From Beroe ovata (taxonomy: Eukaryota; Ctenophora; Nuda; Beroida; Beroidae): a stretch of DNA of 64,000 nt. Where the stretch lies: the NCBI GenBank assembly GCA_946803715.1, contig CAMPET010000005.1, forward strand, positions 232,735 through 296,734, in the 5' to 3' direction. Shown piece by piece: positions 12,001-23,088 of the stretch. A program made the translations under genes and the position numbers. Numbering within the stretch: position 1 is the first letter of the stretch; each line of letters opens with the position of its first letter. Under the pieces are notes generated by a model. That model worked only from the letters and a program-made list of their open reading frames with translations. It was not told the DNA's origin and ran no database searches.

Positions 12001-15000
12001 ATCAGATCGACGTGAAATTTTGGCTGTCTGAGTTTCTAATGGTCCTTGAGCTATGGTAGAAGTTTCAAGTCAATCGGTCCATCCGTTTGGAAGCTATCCT
12101 CAAATGCTCACTCAAACTGACATGCTTCGGGTGGATAAGGAGCTATGTCGGCCCTTAACTCGGGAACCGATTATCGGATCGACGTGAAATCTTGGCTGTC
12201 CGAGTTTCGAATGGTCCTTGAGCTATGATAAGCTCACAGTCATTATACCACCTTACCACTCACGTCTCACCCATCACCCCTCGGCCCTCACCACTCACCT
12301 TTATGTCGATAGTTCCATCAAACACAGCGAACACCTCACACCTCCTCACCATGTCACCTTGACACACTGCCGGTAACACGTGACCGGGAAACGAGATACC
12401 GTGTAGTGAGGCAGCGGATACGTAACCATGGATACCGGCGCACTCTGACCCGGGTGTGCCGGTGCACACCTCCGTCGAGCACACCTCTTCATACGGCTCC
12501 CTGGGGGAAGGATGCTATCAGTATTATGGCAAGGGTCGGAGAATGCTGTTTTTACTCGGGAACGGGGTATAAGTGCTAACTTTGCGTATTGGAATTTCCC
12601 TTCCACAACATAGTTTACGCTATGTGTATTCTGTTATATTTAACTCATATTCAATTAAGTGTGTGTGAATATTACTACTTAGTTAAAAACCGACATATTT
12701 TTGCAACATTATAACGAACCCAAAGTCTGGTGAGAAATCTGTAAATCTTGATACCTGTCTATAACGGGGTAGGCTTCTGCAAAGGGTCCTTGGTTCGGGT
12801 ACAAAACACTGCACTTTTCCCTGACAACCTCGTTACCATGGTTACCAGGCGTGACGTCATCAGCACAGGTGGTATTATAGTGGAAAATACTGCAGTCCTC
12901 CTGCAGGGTGAAAATGTGGTTCAGGAGGTGATAACCGATTTTGAATGAAAGAGAACTAAATCGCTGTCTAATTGCCGCAGTATATGTGATCTCCGAGGTT
13001 CAAAATATATGCATTATGCAGGACTTACATTTGCTGAAAGGATCGAGCGTTCGGTCTCAGGTACACTCCAGTTTGCTAGCTCAGTGTCCTGAGGGGCAAG
13101 ACAGTGTAGTATAGGGGGATGTAGTATAGGGGGAAGAAAACAGGAGACAAGTTAGCCATCCCAATGTTCAGATATTCAGTGATTGAAAAATATAACGTAT
13201 CTCAAGTTAGCCCTTGACTCAAGTTTGCTCTTCGACATAATCTGTTTTACTATCATGCCGTGAAACTTACATGTTCAGCTGTACACATGCCACAGACATG
13301 TGTCTGTAGAGTTTCTGGGATGTGGACAGCTACATTCCCTGAACTGTCGTACGTGACAGTCACGGACAGGAAGTGAAGCTGGATAAACACCGTGTATCCC
13401 ACCTGTGAATATTAAACTCAGACAAAAAGTACTAAGTCAGCTATCGTGGAGTCTGGACTTCTGTTTCTAACTGATACTTGATAGGGTGAGTATGTGAATG
13501 TATACCAGGGAAATCTCATCAATTTCTTGGTAACACTTTTCAACTGTCTGAACAGTCTAGCACTCATTGAGAGGGTGTGAATAGATATGTCATTCAATGT
13601 CGGGGCAACTGCAGTTCCGGAGTTTGGAGCGCCCAGTGAACTCCCAGTTCAATGACAACGTGTGTGACACTGTGTCATACACGGTACACCTACCTTCGTG
13701 ATGAAGCTCCCTCTGTCCAACATGACAGGAAACTCCCTCACCCTTTCTCCATTGACCTCCATCACAAGGCCAGGGTACCCCCGAATAGTGACGTCATTGT
13801 GTGTTATGAGAAGCAGTCGACCCCGTACTCCGTAATAAGATTTCTGAAGATAAATAGCTTATCACTTTTATAATGATTCTTTAGAAAAGAAATGATTATA
13901 AACTCTATAATACAAGTTTTCCAGTGAACAGTATCTCTATATCCGCTATCCATACCTGTGCAGTCCGTATCTCAAAGCTCTCCCCATTCCCAGGGTCACA
14001 AGACCTCGCCATCACGACCTCACACTCACCAGACAGCTGGCGAGTGTCTGAAGTGAAGGTGGCAAGGTGGCGAGATCCGATGAGACTGCAGCTTACAATT
14101 CCAGCCAGATCCTGCAATTAGTTCAGCTATCTATAGCGAGATATCAATATATGATTCCAAATCACAAACGAAGTAAGACTGTAGAATTTCATCACAGTAG
14201 TCTGAGTTACCATGTTTCACTCTCCCCTCCCTTCCCTGCCCCTTCCCCTCTCCCCTCTCCTCCCCTCTACCCTCCCAAACCGATGTCTCCCCTAGTCCCT
14301 ACCTCATCCACCAGGCCGTCCTGATCATCATCCACACTGTTATACAGTTCCTCATCTACATTGAGATCGCAGTCGTTGTCTCGGCCGTCACCAGGACGTC
14401 CATACGAGGTGACACACTCTTCAGAACCAATTGTGTTCAGCTGAGGGGTGTGGGGCATTTTCACCATGTCATTCACTCAGAATGGGATATATCTGAAGAT
14501 GATATCAGTTTAAACTGTATTTCATGCCATAACATGAGTTTTTTTGCGCTCCCTCTGCATCTTCCTGAATCCTCATCTACTAAAGTTTGTTCTAGAACAA
14601 TATAGACCTAATGTCTCATAGCTCAGTGTGTTGAGTGACGCTATGTGTTAATTTGAATCTTGACAACAATGGAAGTTCAACACCCTGGAACCATGATGTA
14701 GCTAGAGTACCAATGTACTCTAAGTAGCGCACCAGAAACTGAACCAGATTTAGCAGCTACACCACTTCTTGGGTGTTACCGGGAACTCTATGGTCTCATA
14801 TTTTGCAGATAGATCAAGATATGGCTCTCACTGTATATCGGCAGTGCAGACTGGTAATTATCTCTGTACAACTATGTGTTAAAATCGGTTACAATAATAA
14901 TACGGCAAGTATATATAGGTAAGTTGTCAACACCAGTTAGAGGCAGATGACCTCTTGGAACGAGATCACACTAAGGGGAGGGATTCCAAACCCTTGCCTT

Positions 15001-17499
15001 TAGCAGCTGTTGCAAGAGAAGGATGATCAAAGAGCTCCGATATAATATGTGCCATGCTAGAATGACAGCTCTAACTGTATCTCGAGTTTTATTATGAAGG
15101 AGTAGTAGAGCCTACAATGCGGTACGTGTATGTCATCGGTTTTTGGAAGGAATCCTGCATGTCTACATGAAATACATGGCTTTTCTGCATCGAGTAAATT
15201 GGGAGGAATATTGTTTTACAAGACTGCTGGTCCCTTTGACAAATAATATTAGAGATAATGTCGCATAATTCGGTATAATGCAATGATTATTATTGATTAA
15301 CATGGCGTAGACAAAGCCGGAGTGTAACACAATCCTGGGGGTTCATTCCACAAGTGTGGAAGCTTGCAGATTAATTGTGATCCGACAGATGTGATATACC
15401 CTGATCATGAAGAGGGAGAGTTTGTTCCTGGCACAGGGAACTCGTAATATTCACTTTAATTTCACAGCTTAGTAGACATGGGAACTGATAACAAAATTAC
15501 CATTCAAGTTATGACTGCCACCCTTCATATTAGATTATGCCCCTTATCGAATATATGATTTTGGCACCAGATTCAGCATGTGGAGATAATAAATAAAGAC
15601 ACCACACCACTAATTTTATGTGAAATAAGACCCTGGACACACCTATACTCTGATAAGAGTGTTGACGCTTTAGAAACTCACCTGCAACCCACCAGAGTAC
15701 CCATAGGAATCGTGTCTGTCCCAGCCATAAATAGCTATCCCAAACTTTATGGCTGGGTTGGTGTGATATAGGAAGTGAGATCCAATGCTGACTGGAATAC
15801 TGCCGCCCACCAACGCAGTCCCAGGGACCTCTGTCCAGACAACGTCAATCACCTGCAATTTTAGTGATAATGTGGATCTATCTTTCTGTACCCGTAATAC
15901 CGTTTGAATCCAGTGTAATAAGGAAATGATATACCATCAACTTACTGGTTCGTGGTCGACTCTAATGCCCTCAATCTCAGATCCCTCCACCACAATGTTG
16001 ATATAGTTGGTGAAAGCAATGGGTTCCTCACCAGGAGTGGTAACAAGATAGGAGTTTGTAAACTGCTCTATTGGTGGAACAATGATCATGAATGGATCGG
16101 CAGCTTCCACACCATCTTCTGCACTTCCTAATATAAGGTTATGAGACACATAAAAAAATATCACACCTCATACCCAATGTAAATTCAGTATCCTATGAAA
16201 TTTGAGTTTCTGAGTCGCTAAACATGTTTCATTCCATCTGGACGACGTTTATATGTGATGGCAGACTAAAAAATCAAACCCTAGACAATTATGCCTTCAA
16301 AAAGCACAAAGTAAATCACTCTACCGGTGCTAAGCTGCACGAGAAGGGCTGGTGATGAAGTTCTGATCTCATAGTTCCTCATTGAGTCTCCTTCTATCTG
16401 ACAAACTCCTCCAGCAGCTAGAGCTGAACAGGTTGGATGGATGTCTCCGTTGACAAACACCCATGTATTGTTTTCACTAGCGATGACCTGTGGGCAGTTT
16501 TGACAATGAAATTTATATATGTATTTCTGTTGCATTCACATTTTGTTAAAAGTTGTTTCACCTTCATAAGATTTATCCCTTTCCTTGTTGCCAAAGGTAC
16601 TACTGCAAAGTGAGTTCCCCATGTGTTTACAGGAGGAACCTGGGATGGAGGTAAAAGTAGAATTTTTCTGTGGATCCTTGTGATAGGTACTTAGATAGGA
16701 TGCATCATACGTTTTTACCTGCTCAATAAGATGGTCACAGAACCGAACAGGATCAGGCACATAAGCACATTCATGTCCAGAGAATACAGCTACTGCTTTA
16801 GTTGACTCTACCTTAGCACCAGTAATGTCATCAATGCTTCTTACAGTGTATGTTTCCAGTTTATGCAATGTGACTGTCAAAGGTTCATTTTCTGGATGAT
16901 ATACTCCAGATTGCTCAATGAGTAGCATTGTTTTAGATGTTATTTTCACAGTTGTGTTATCTTTTGTAGCAACAATAGATAATATATTGAGGAACTTGGA
17001 GCTCATATCAGATGAGCCCTGAGATCCAATGGCAAAGTATTTTGTGCCAAGAATATGAGTAGGAAGGGCCAGAAATGCATCAGTTGTACGCCTAATCTGA
17101 TTCAGACCATACACAGCGATGCTATAATCACTCTCCAGCAGAATCCCTTTACTCTCTCGACCAGTACTCATCAAGAGTCTATTTGGCAATGATATATGAG
17201 TCACTAAATCAGGTTGTGCCATAACTTCTTCAGAATACCCATCAGCAGTTATAGACACAGTTGAAAGAGTTCTACTTGCTATATAAATATCAAGTGATCC
17301 TGAGCTGAGATATTGTTGAGGAAATCCTATGACAAACTCTTTTCCTCTATGATCTTTGACCAGGCTTTCCCTGCCTGAAATTTCCAAATGTTAGGTCAAG
17401 TAATATGAAAGTTTAGTGTAAATGGGTGAGTAAAAAGATAGTCTTACTTGAACTTATATTCGATAAGAGCAGTATCAAAGCTGCCAGGAGCAGCTCCAT
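6024..17499 (-). CDS. Secreted IgGFc-binding / von Willebrand D protein (3' end not resolved)
   Basis: A signal peptide starts at ATG 17499 (MELLLAALILLLS, exon 17499-17448). Exons 17374-16719, 16639-16562, 16487-16325, 16127-15946 and 15852-15682 encode an IgGFc-binding-type N-terminal module (GKEFVIGFPQQYL, VPPVNTWGTHF, DPFMIIVPPIEQF, YGWDRHDSYGYSGG). Exon 14440-14303 has an acidic DGRDNDCDLNVDEE motif, probably calcium binding. VWD domain 1 uses 14111-13956, 13843-13694 and 13402-13271 and ends in VCGMC; C8 follows in 13088-13029, 12900-12755 and 12500-12299. VWD domain 2 uses 10354-10196, 10080-9982 and 9841-9708 and ends in YNTCGTC; C8 continues in 6720-6672, 6307-6188 and 6108-6024. Phases are compatible at every junction. 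Such proteins are large disulfide-rich mucus or matrix components. The innexin gene lies in the 9707-6721 intron. The last visible exon leaves phase 1, so more 3' exons are needed. An exon may be missed between 15.7 and 14.4 kb. Confidence 0.88.
7746..9137 (+). CDS. Innexin gap-junction/hemichannel protein
   Basis: A single-exon 463-residue protein with the four-helix innexin plan. TM1 is about residues 30-51. The first extracellular loop carries C57, C72, C98 and C111, and includes YCMTQGIYTH. TM2 (about 124-147) opens with YQWVPFYF, the family hallmark. TM3 is about 205-228. The second loop has FPKMTAC (C270) and MCALTLN (C287), followed by TM4 at about 297-322 and a long Glu/Gly-rich cytoplasmic tail. 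Innexins form hexameric or octameric channels between cells or as hemichannels in the plasma membrane. The first ATG follows a stretch without another in-frame start and places the N-terminus as expected. The four cysteines in the first loop exceed the two to three usual in the family. It lies on the opposite strand inside an intron of the VWD gene. Subfamily is not assigned. Confidence 0.97.
   Translation: MYWLVTILDEVRKAHGCRKHAIDGPSDWINRILIPLLMIIFFIISTCSMLVGQPVTCVGFNRDDQGFAEEYCMTQGIYTHSAAYDMPHIVPYPGIAPCVGLYDTNRHRFICNNQDQEEFKIYHIWYQWVPFYFLAVGIVYYIPYLILKMTRLRRIKPLLMQLNDENNLEMPPKMLVDTAATWLFNELVYPKATDSVSLPYRLYHDIGLAVAVLIVKLLYLLTSIAHFIGTARMFNIGNWFTYGMDFRSRRRDLSHLTPARDVLFPKMTACRFVKWGVTGQEPSTGMCALTLNVMNQYIFLVVWYLNVTLIALNVLALLYTMLNLAYPSIMHHSIVTSTLMQETTEFTRFFYHIPPSARLAVSKISENTQGDILSMIAARVMRKLDKYERRGSEGRRGRFEVGETMFQGGEEEEFPPCFSPGGHLMEEAARALELLPEWMPGTSPRIGYQQGLRNRSQSTFSYG
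9138..9707. other. Intron/3' flank of innexin, no supported exon
   Basis: This lies downstream of the innexin stop and inside the VWD gene intron. A plus-strand open frame of 91 codons (9418-9693) contains several cysteines and a possible donor near 9621, but no recognisable domain or clear start. Confidence 0.5.
11140..12234. repeat. ~172-bp satellite, about seven copies
   Basis: The block AACTCGGGAACCGAT begins near 11170, 11304, 11481 (variant), 11641, 11813, 11985 and 12157. Most spacings are 172 bp, one is 160, one 177, and one copy is shortened to 134. Each unit also has GACGTGAAATTTTGGCTGTC, a GGTCCTTGAGCTATG block and CTATCCTCAAATGCTCACTC. The array sits inside an intron of the VWD gene (between exons ending 12299 and starting 10354). 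Its relative occurs inverted in the laminin gene near 47.3-47.8 kb. Confidence 0.95.
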
Positions 17500-18084
17500 A
17501 TTTAGATTCTCTTGTTATTTCATATCATGATTTGCACCTATATCTGCAGAAGTTTATAAAGTATTTCAAAGTTAATGACAAGTGAGGTAAGTTAAGTTAT
17601 GGGTGAATCTCACAACCACAGAATATATGCCAGACTTTTCTCATGAAAACTTTAATTTTCTAAAACACCATTGAATCTAATCATAATGATGTCTAACTCA
17701 TATATCATCACGGACGAAGATAGGCTGAGATAGGCTTAGAATTAAGGGAATTAAAACAGATATCAATGAACTAGTGAATTCCTTCTGTACACTGCATATC
17801 GTATTCTGCAACATACAACAATATAAATCATCCAGCAACATTTCTTCATGTAATGATAAGATAAGATAAGATAACATTTATGGTATGAAACCATCACATA
17901 TGTCTACAAAAATTAATTTGACACAATCTCGACCTAGCTCAAAAACACCACCTTTTTACTAAGGTGTCCACTACCCATTGCCGTATATTGATTGAAGATA
18001 AATTACGGTTAATAAATGATAGAATCTTACACTTGCAGTAGAAATTATGAAATTGAATCGCTCATATATAGTTGATTTCAGCAT
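17500..18084. other. Upstream region of the VWD gene, no gene seen
   Basis: AT-rich sequence upstream of the minus-strand VWD gene. It should hold that gene's promoter and 5' untranslated region, but I recognise no specific site. A short GATAA repeat lies near 17860. Confidence 0.5.
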
Positions 18085-18965
18085 CGCCAGGCAACCAGTA
18101 GCCAAAGAGTTGTCAGATTTTATCTGTCCTCTGTTATTCTCTGTTTTCTCGCGTTGCAGCCGGTTGTTGTATTTTAGTTTTACCCTACCGTCGGCGCCGC
18201 GCAATTGTCATTCCGCCAGGGATAAAATACCGCTACGCGCCAGCAAGGGTAGCCGGTAGAATGAAATTTTACAAGTTGCCGGATGTTATCTGTCCACCAT
18301 GTTTCTTGCGCGCATTCATCGAAGGCCTTGTCGATCGATGATAGACCCTGTCGAGAATTTCGTTTCGCGCGCGCGCGGCGCAAACTTATTCTCAGACAGG
18401 CTGGCTGACAGGCTCAGACAGGCCTGGCTGACGCAAGCCAGCCGCGCCGCTTCGCGGCTTCCATCAGCGGTCTGGCATCGCCCGACAACGAAGGCCGAAA
18501 CATGAAGTGTGAAGGCGCGCGCAAGAAACACTGGACAGCTGTCAATGCAACTCTTAAGCGCGCCTTCAGCTTCGTCGAAGTTTTGGCGTTCGATGCACTT
18601 GCCGGATGTTTGTCAGATTTGATCTGACCTCAGTTTCTCGCGCGCGGCGCGCGCGCCTTCATCAAAGGCCGAAACTGTTTCGGCCTACGATGAAGGCGCG
18701 CTCGCGTGAGAAACAGGTCAGGTAACATCTGACAAGTCGGATGTTATCTGTCCACTGTTTCTCGCGCGCAAGATGAAGAAACAGTGGACAGATAACATCC
18801 GGCAAAAAACAACCGCGCAACGAGTAACACTAACCCTATAAGTACAATTGTCAGATGTCATTGGACCTGGCCTCTGTTTCTTGAGTGTTGAGCGATGAAG
18901 GCGCTTGCGCATGAAAGTGAAACAGAGGTCAGATAACGGCTTACAGTGACAAGCCTTACTTGCTA
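18085..18965. repeat. CG-rich dispersed element with nested inverted repeats
   Basis: This block is much richer in CG than its surroundings. It contains several related segments with variants of GGATGTTATCTGTCC, TTTCTCGCGCGC and AAGGCCGAAAC, in both orientations. A diverged inverted copy of the part near 18340-18400 (GATAGACCCTGTCGAGAATT) lies at about 40660-40710. No transposase or other coding frame is visible, so a non-autonomous palindromic element is the best description. Confidence 0.75.
18738..18801. repeat. Perfect 24-bp inverted repeat with 16-bp loop
   Basis: The left arm 18738-18761 starts CGGATGTTATCTGTCC and the right arm 18778-18801 is its exact reverse complement. The loop is CG-rich and contains CTCGCGCGC. 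It could form a long hairpin in DNA or RNA. It lies within the larger CG-rich element. Confidence 0.95.
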
Positions 18966-19323
18966 CAAACTCAAAGCGATGTGACTGCCAATATCAAAAT
19001 TGGATTTCTTAAATTAAGTATCAGATGTTTAGGTACATTTTGACTTTGAGTGATATCATATCAGAATATCAGTCAGATTGGTTTGTATTTGGAACAAAAA
19101 ACAGTGCAATGACAAGGCCAATGGCCATATCATTATCAGAAAGGCCTTACGTAATACTAATTCCATTTCCAACTTGGATCGTATTCAGTATTGACAGTTT
19201 GGTCGACTCTTTCATGTGGGTCGGGGTGTTGAGCTTACAGCTTGAGTGTAACACTTTTGACTTTACAGCTAAGTGATTAAAAATTAATCGTTGCTCTTAC
19301 AAATACAGTGACTATGGTCATAA

Positions 19324-22300
19324 TCAATGCCGTCTCGATCTATCTCTGCTTCGTGATCGTCTCCTCGATTTCCTATCTCGGGATTTGGATCTCCGGTCCC
19401 GAGATCGGGATCTCTTCAATTCCCTCGACTTGGACCTTCTATCCCTACTTGACTTGCGGTCTCGAGACTTTGATCTGCGATCATTGGTTATGATTGTCAA
19501 CATATGATATTGTGATATTGAGCGTGATCAATTCTCGGTAAAACTCTCTCAATTTGGTGCTCGTCAGGCAATCAGAGTGACGGTGAGAGCTGCACTTCTC
19601 CCAGAGATAACTGACCTGTCTCGGGATGAATGTCGGGACTTCTTCTTCCTCGACCTGTCACGTGATCTCCTGGATCTATCACGTGACCTCCGCCCAGACT
19701 TGCTCGAGGATCGTTTCGTCTTGGGAGACCCAGCATCAGGGGGAGGTACCGAGTCTGAGAATGGGGGTGATCATGTGAATGATGCAGAATGAACTTGTCA
19801 TTGCATGGAAATCCTACAAATCCCAAGTTTCTGGAAAAGCGCTAAGCCCATAGGTACAGTCCCATAGGTACAGAGTAAAATCCCGGTGCAAATCTATAAT
19901 CTGGAGGACCAAATACTGACCTTCTTTGACAGCACTGTCAATCTGTGCCTGGGCGTCTTTCAACTTTTGCATGATAAGGTCTCGCGCAACTTCCGCTTCT
20001 GACTGCTTTGTTGGTGGCTTTCTACAGACGAGAAATAAAGTTGAACATAGTGCAAGGAATAGAAATTAACGAGCAGCTTCCATTTAATTCCGGGTGATCC
20101 CATGATACTCGAAAACTTGTTATTACGTCCAATCTGCTGTATATTCTTACTTACTCGGACTCCCTAAAACCTACTCGGTAGTATAAAGTAGGCTTATCCC
20201 TCACTTACCCGACCCAATGTCTGCTGTGAATGACTCGGATCCTCATGTTACAGAAATCAGCTCCATCGTACTGTAGTGCAACTTCCACAGATGCAAGGTC
20301 GAAAAACTCAATAAATGCAAACCTGAAACACAATGGAGTAACTGTTGCTGGCCGTGTTGAAATCCTAGGTTAAAGAATGTACGTGCACATGCAATTCTTA
20401 TTCAGTTCTCACGCAAAAAGTCCATACCTGCGTTTTTCCATCCAGTCTCCGCCAATTCTGAGATATCTGATGTCACCACAGAACTGAAAGTAGTTGAGAA
20501 TGTGCTCCGCGGTGAGAAACGGGTTGAGATTGTCCACAAACACAGTTCTGCGGGTTTCACGCTCTTTCTGCGGGTTGAAATCTGCGAGAGACTTCAATGA
20601 GCTAAGGGAAAATAGACTCGAAATATCCCTGAGTAAGCTGAAGATATGTCCATGAACGTATTACCTTCACTAAGTTTAGATGGAGGTTTAGGCATAGGAA
20701 CCCCAGTTGACGCGATTATGACCACTTTGTCAGGGACCTTTTGACTGGAATCACACAGTTCTTTAGTCTGACTGAGTCCAGCAACCAGTAGATTCTGGCA
20801 AGAGAGTGTGCCACATTATCTTGTGAATTCACGATAAATCTAGTGGCATGAAAACAGAAAATCAACAAGCGCGCTTCTTGTTGAGTAGCAGCACCCTACC
20901 GGCTGTGGCTTATTCCCTATGATAGGGTTAGCAATGTGAGATGGGATGGTGGGAGCTATGGTCTGAACAAGCTGCTTCACTATGTCGCCCTCGCCCGCGG
21001 CGGAATCTTGGCGGGAAGTAGACATGGCGGCCGCCAGTTGTAACACTTCGTACTCTGAGGGTATCGTAGCTGAGGTAGTTCGGAAGGTTAGATGGTGGTT
21101 TACCGGTGTTTTTCTTGGGATTTGAGCGCAAATATAGGGTGTTTTTTGTGAAAAGCCCGGAAATTCACACCATGTATTATACAATGACATCGCTTGCCGT
21201 AACGGCTTATCATCAGTCCCACTGTGATACCCGGTTGAAGAGACCGAAGCTGAAAGTATAATCGCTTCCGTTACAGCATCTATACGACGGATACCAATGA
21301 ATAGTGAATACATGTGTGTACACTGTATTCCATCCAAAACTACTGTCAAGGTGATTATAAACCTTAGTTAACCAAAATGGAGGCAACTGCGCCCCTAGAC
21401 ACATTCCCACACCACTACAACGCCTCAGGTCCCCTACGCCCTACCCGACCCCATTCACCTCACCTCTGACAGCCCAATTCCTCAATTTTCCCCCTGGAAA
21501 CTCCCCTATAACGGGAGCTCCCTCATCTAGTTAACGCCCTAGCCCCAGTAGTGTCCCTGTAGTAGTATACTCACATGTAGGGAAGACCACGATCGGCTTG
21601 TCGATGAACACCGTGCTCGTGAGATGCTGGGATATGTTCACATGTGCCGGGTCGTTAAATTCAATGTATCCTACGAGGTTACCGTACTTGTTACGATTCC
21701 TGGGGAACGGGATGAGTCAGGGATATGTCACTGTTTTCATAGATATTAAAACGGGAAGAGTCAGAGATATGGCACTGCTCTTATAGATATTAGAATGTTG
21801 TTTCAAGAGAAGGGAATCTGAAAAGGGGAGTGGGGTAATGAATGATTGGTGTGCCGTATATAGTGCAGGAGGAAGAGCTGAAGATTCGTGACATCCTGAT
21901 AACGACAGTTGTGTTAGAATCGATGTGTGTGTTTGTCGAATATGTCAATACAAGAAAATCTGATCAAATTCTGGAGACAGCGACAGGAGTGATACTATGA
22001 TTTTGACAAATTTAGTGAAGACAAGTTTATTTTTTGAGGCGCTTTTACTTACTTATCCTTTGGAAATATCTCAACATGGGCAACTTCTCCAATCTGTTGA
22101 AACAATTCTTCAATCTGCTTGTCTGTTGCTTTCGTGCTACAGAGCAAATTGCGTTTTAGATGGGAGTCAACATCTCAATATCCAGAAATTATTTGAGCAA
22201 CAAAACTTGGGTTTAGACAACTTGTAATTGTGCCGATGTCGATGCAAAAATGAGGCAACAATAACACAGCAAAACTTGTGTTTTAATTACCTGAGGTTTG

Positions 22301-22484
22301 TAACTTGGATGAGCCGTGGTTCCTTATTGCTGCCAGTATTGCTGTTGTTGCTAGCGATGATGTTGTTGTTGTTGCTTTCTTTCTCCTCTCTCACCACATT
22401 CTCGGGTGAAGTGGTGTCATTGTGAGGCGTGATATCATCACCACCTGGTATCACAATTCCCGCTGCTGACACCACCATTGCCAT
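19324..22484 (-). CDS. SREK1: SREK1-like splicing regulator with two RRMs and RS tail
   Basis: Ten phase-compatible exons: 22484-22291, 22136-22053, 21699-21575, 21069-20900, 20794-20665, 20581-20428, 20322-20209, 20021-19921, 19754-19616 and 19474-19324. RRM1 contains IQVTNL, GYIEF and HLTSTVFIDKPIVVFP, which matches the SREK1 HLTNTVFIDRALIVVP-type segment. RRM2 begins RRTVFVDNLNPF and has FAFIEFFD with INHS-like VIHSRH. A conserved helix (EVARDLIMQKLKDAQAQID) leads into Arg/Ser repeats (SRDRSRRSRDRSRKKK) that end in SRSRDRSRRH and a stop. Such proteins are nuclear and modulate splice-site choice with SR proteins. The start ATG gives MAMVVSAAG; the N-terminal 50 residues are low complexity. 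SCAF/other SR-like RRM proteins are less likely because both RRMs match the SREK1 order. Confidence 0.88.
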
Positions 22485-23088
22485 GGTAACAGCTACTGTA
22501 GAGAAATAGTGATGGTTAGCAGACGAAAAAGAAAAGGTCTGAAGAAGAAATTGATCCTCCTAAGGATTTTTGGATATCGTGCAAGATTTAAGAGCAAGAA
22601 AATGTAGAGATGATCCAGAAAATCAGTAAAACAGATGGATGATGTATAACCTAAATGAATAAATTACCTCACACCATTAAAAATAGTTTAAGAGTCATTC
22701 TACTTCCCTAGTTATCAATAAACGACGGGTAAAAACTGTCTTTGTTACAGTAGTGCATCAATGTTGTATGAAACTTTTCACTAGATAACTTTTCATTATC
22801 CTTGAAGGGAAATGAACAAATGAACCAACAAAACATTGTTTAATGTTGAGTATAGGCAATTTAGTCTCTCCATTAACATGAAACATGTCCTGTGAACATC
22901 CGGAACATCATAACTGTATTCCAAGTATCCTTCTATCTTAATTGTGTGAGTTTTTGAGCAGGTGGTCATTGTTGAAGTGTGATCATTATTTTCCGTCGAG
23001 AATCAAACCAATCCAATAATCATGAAGAGACGTCATGTATAATTATAGTATCTCATGACATGCGGTAAAAAGCGGTAGCCCCCCATCA
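22485..23088. other. Intergenic, no gene seen
   Basis: AT-rich spacer between the 3' end of the orphan gene (23089) and the start of SREK1 (22484), both on the minus strand. It should contain the SREK1 promoter. No particular element is recognised. Confidence 0.5.

Noticed and set aside
18299-18531. Open frames on both strands in the CG-rich block
   Set aside because: They arise from CG-rich palindromes with few stop codons; no domain and no similarity to a transposase.
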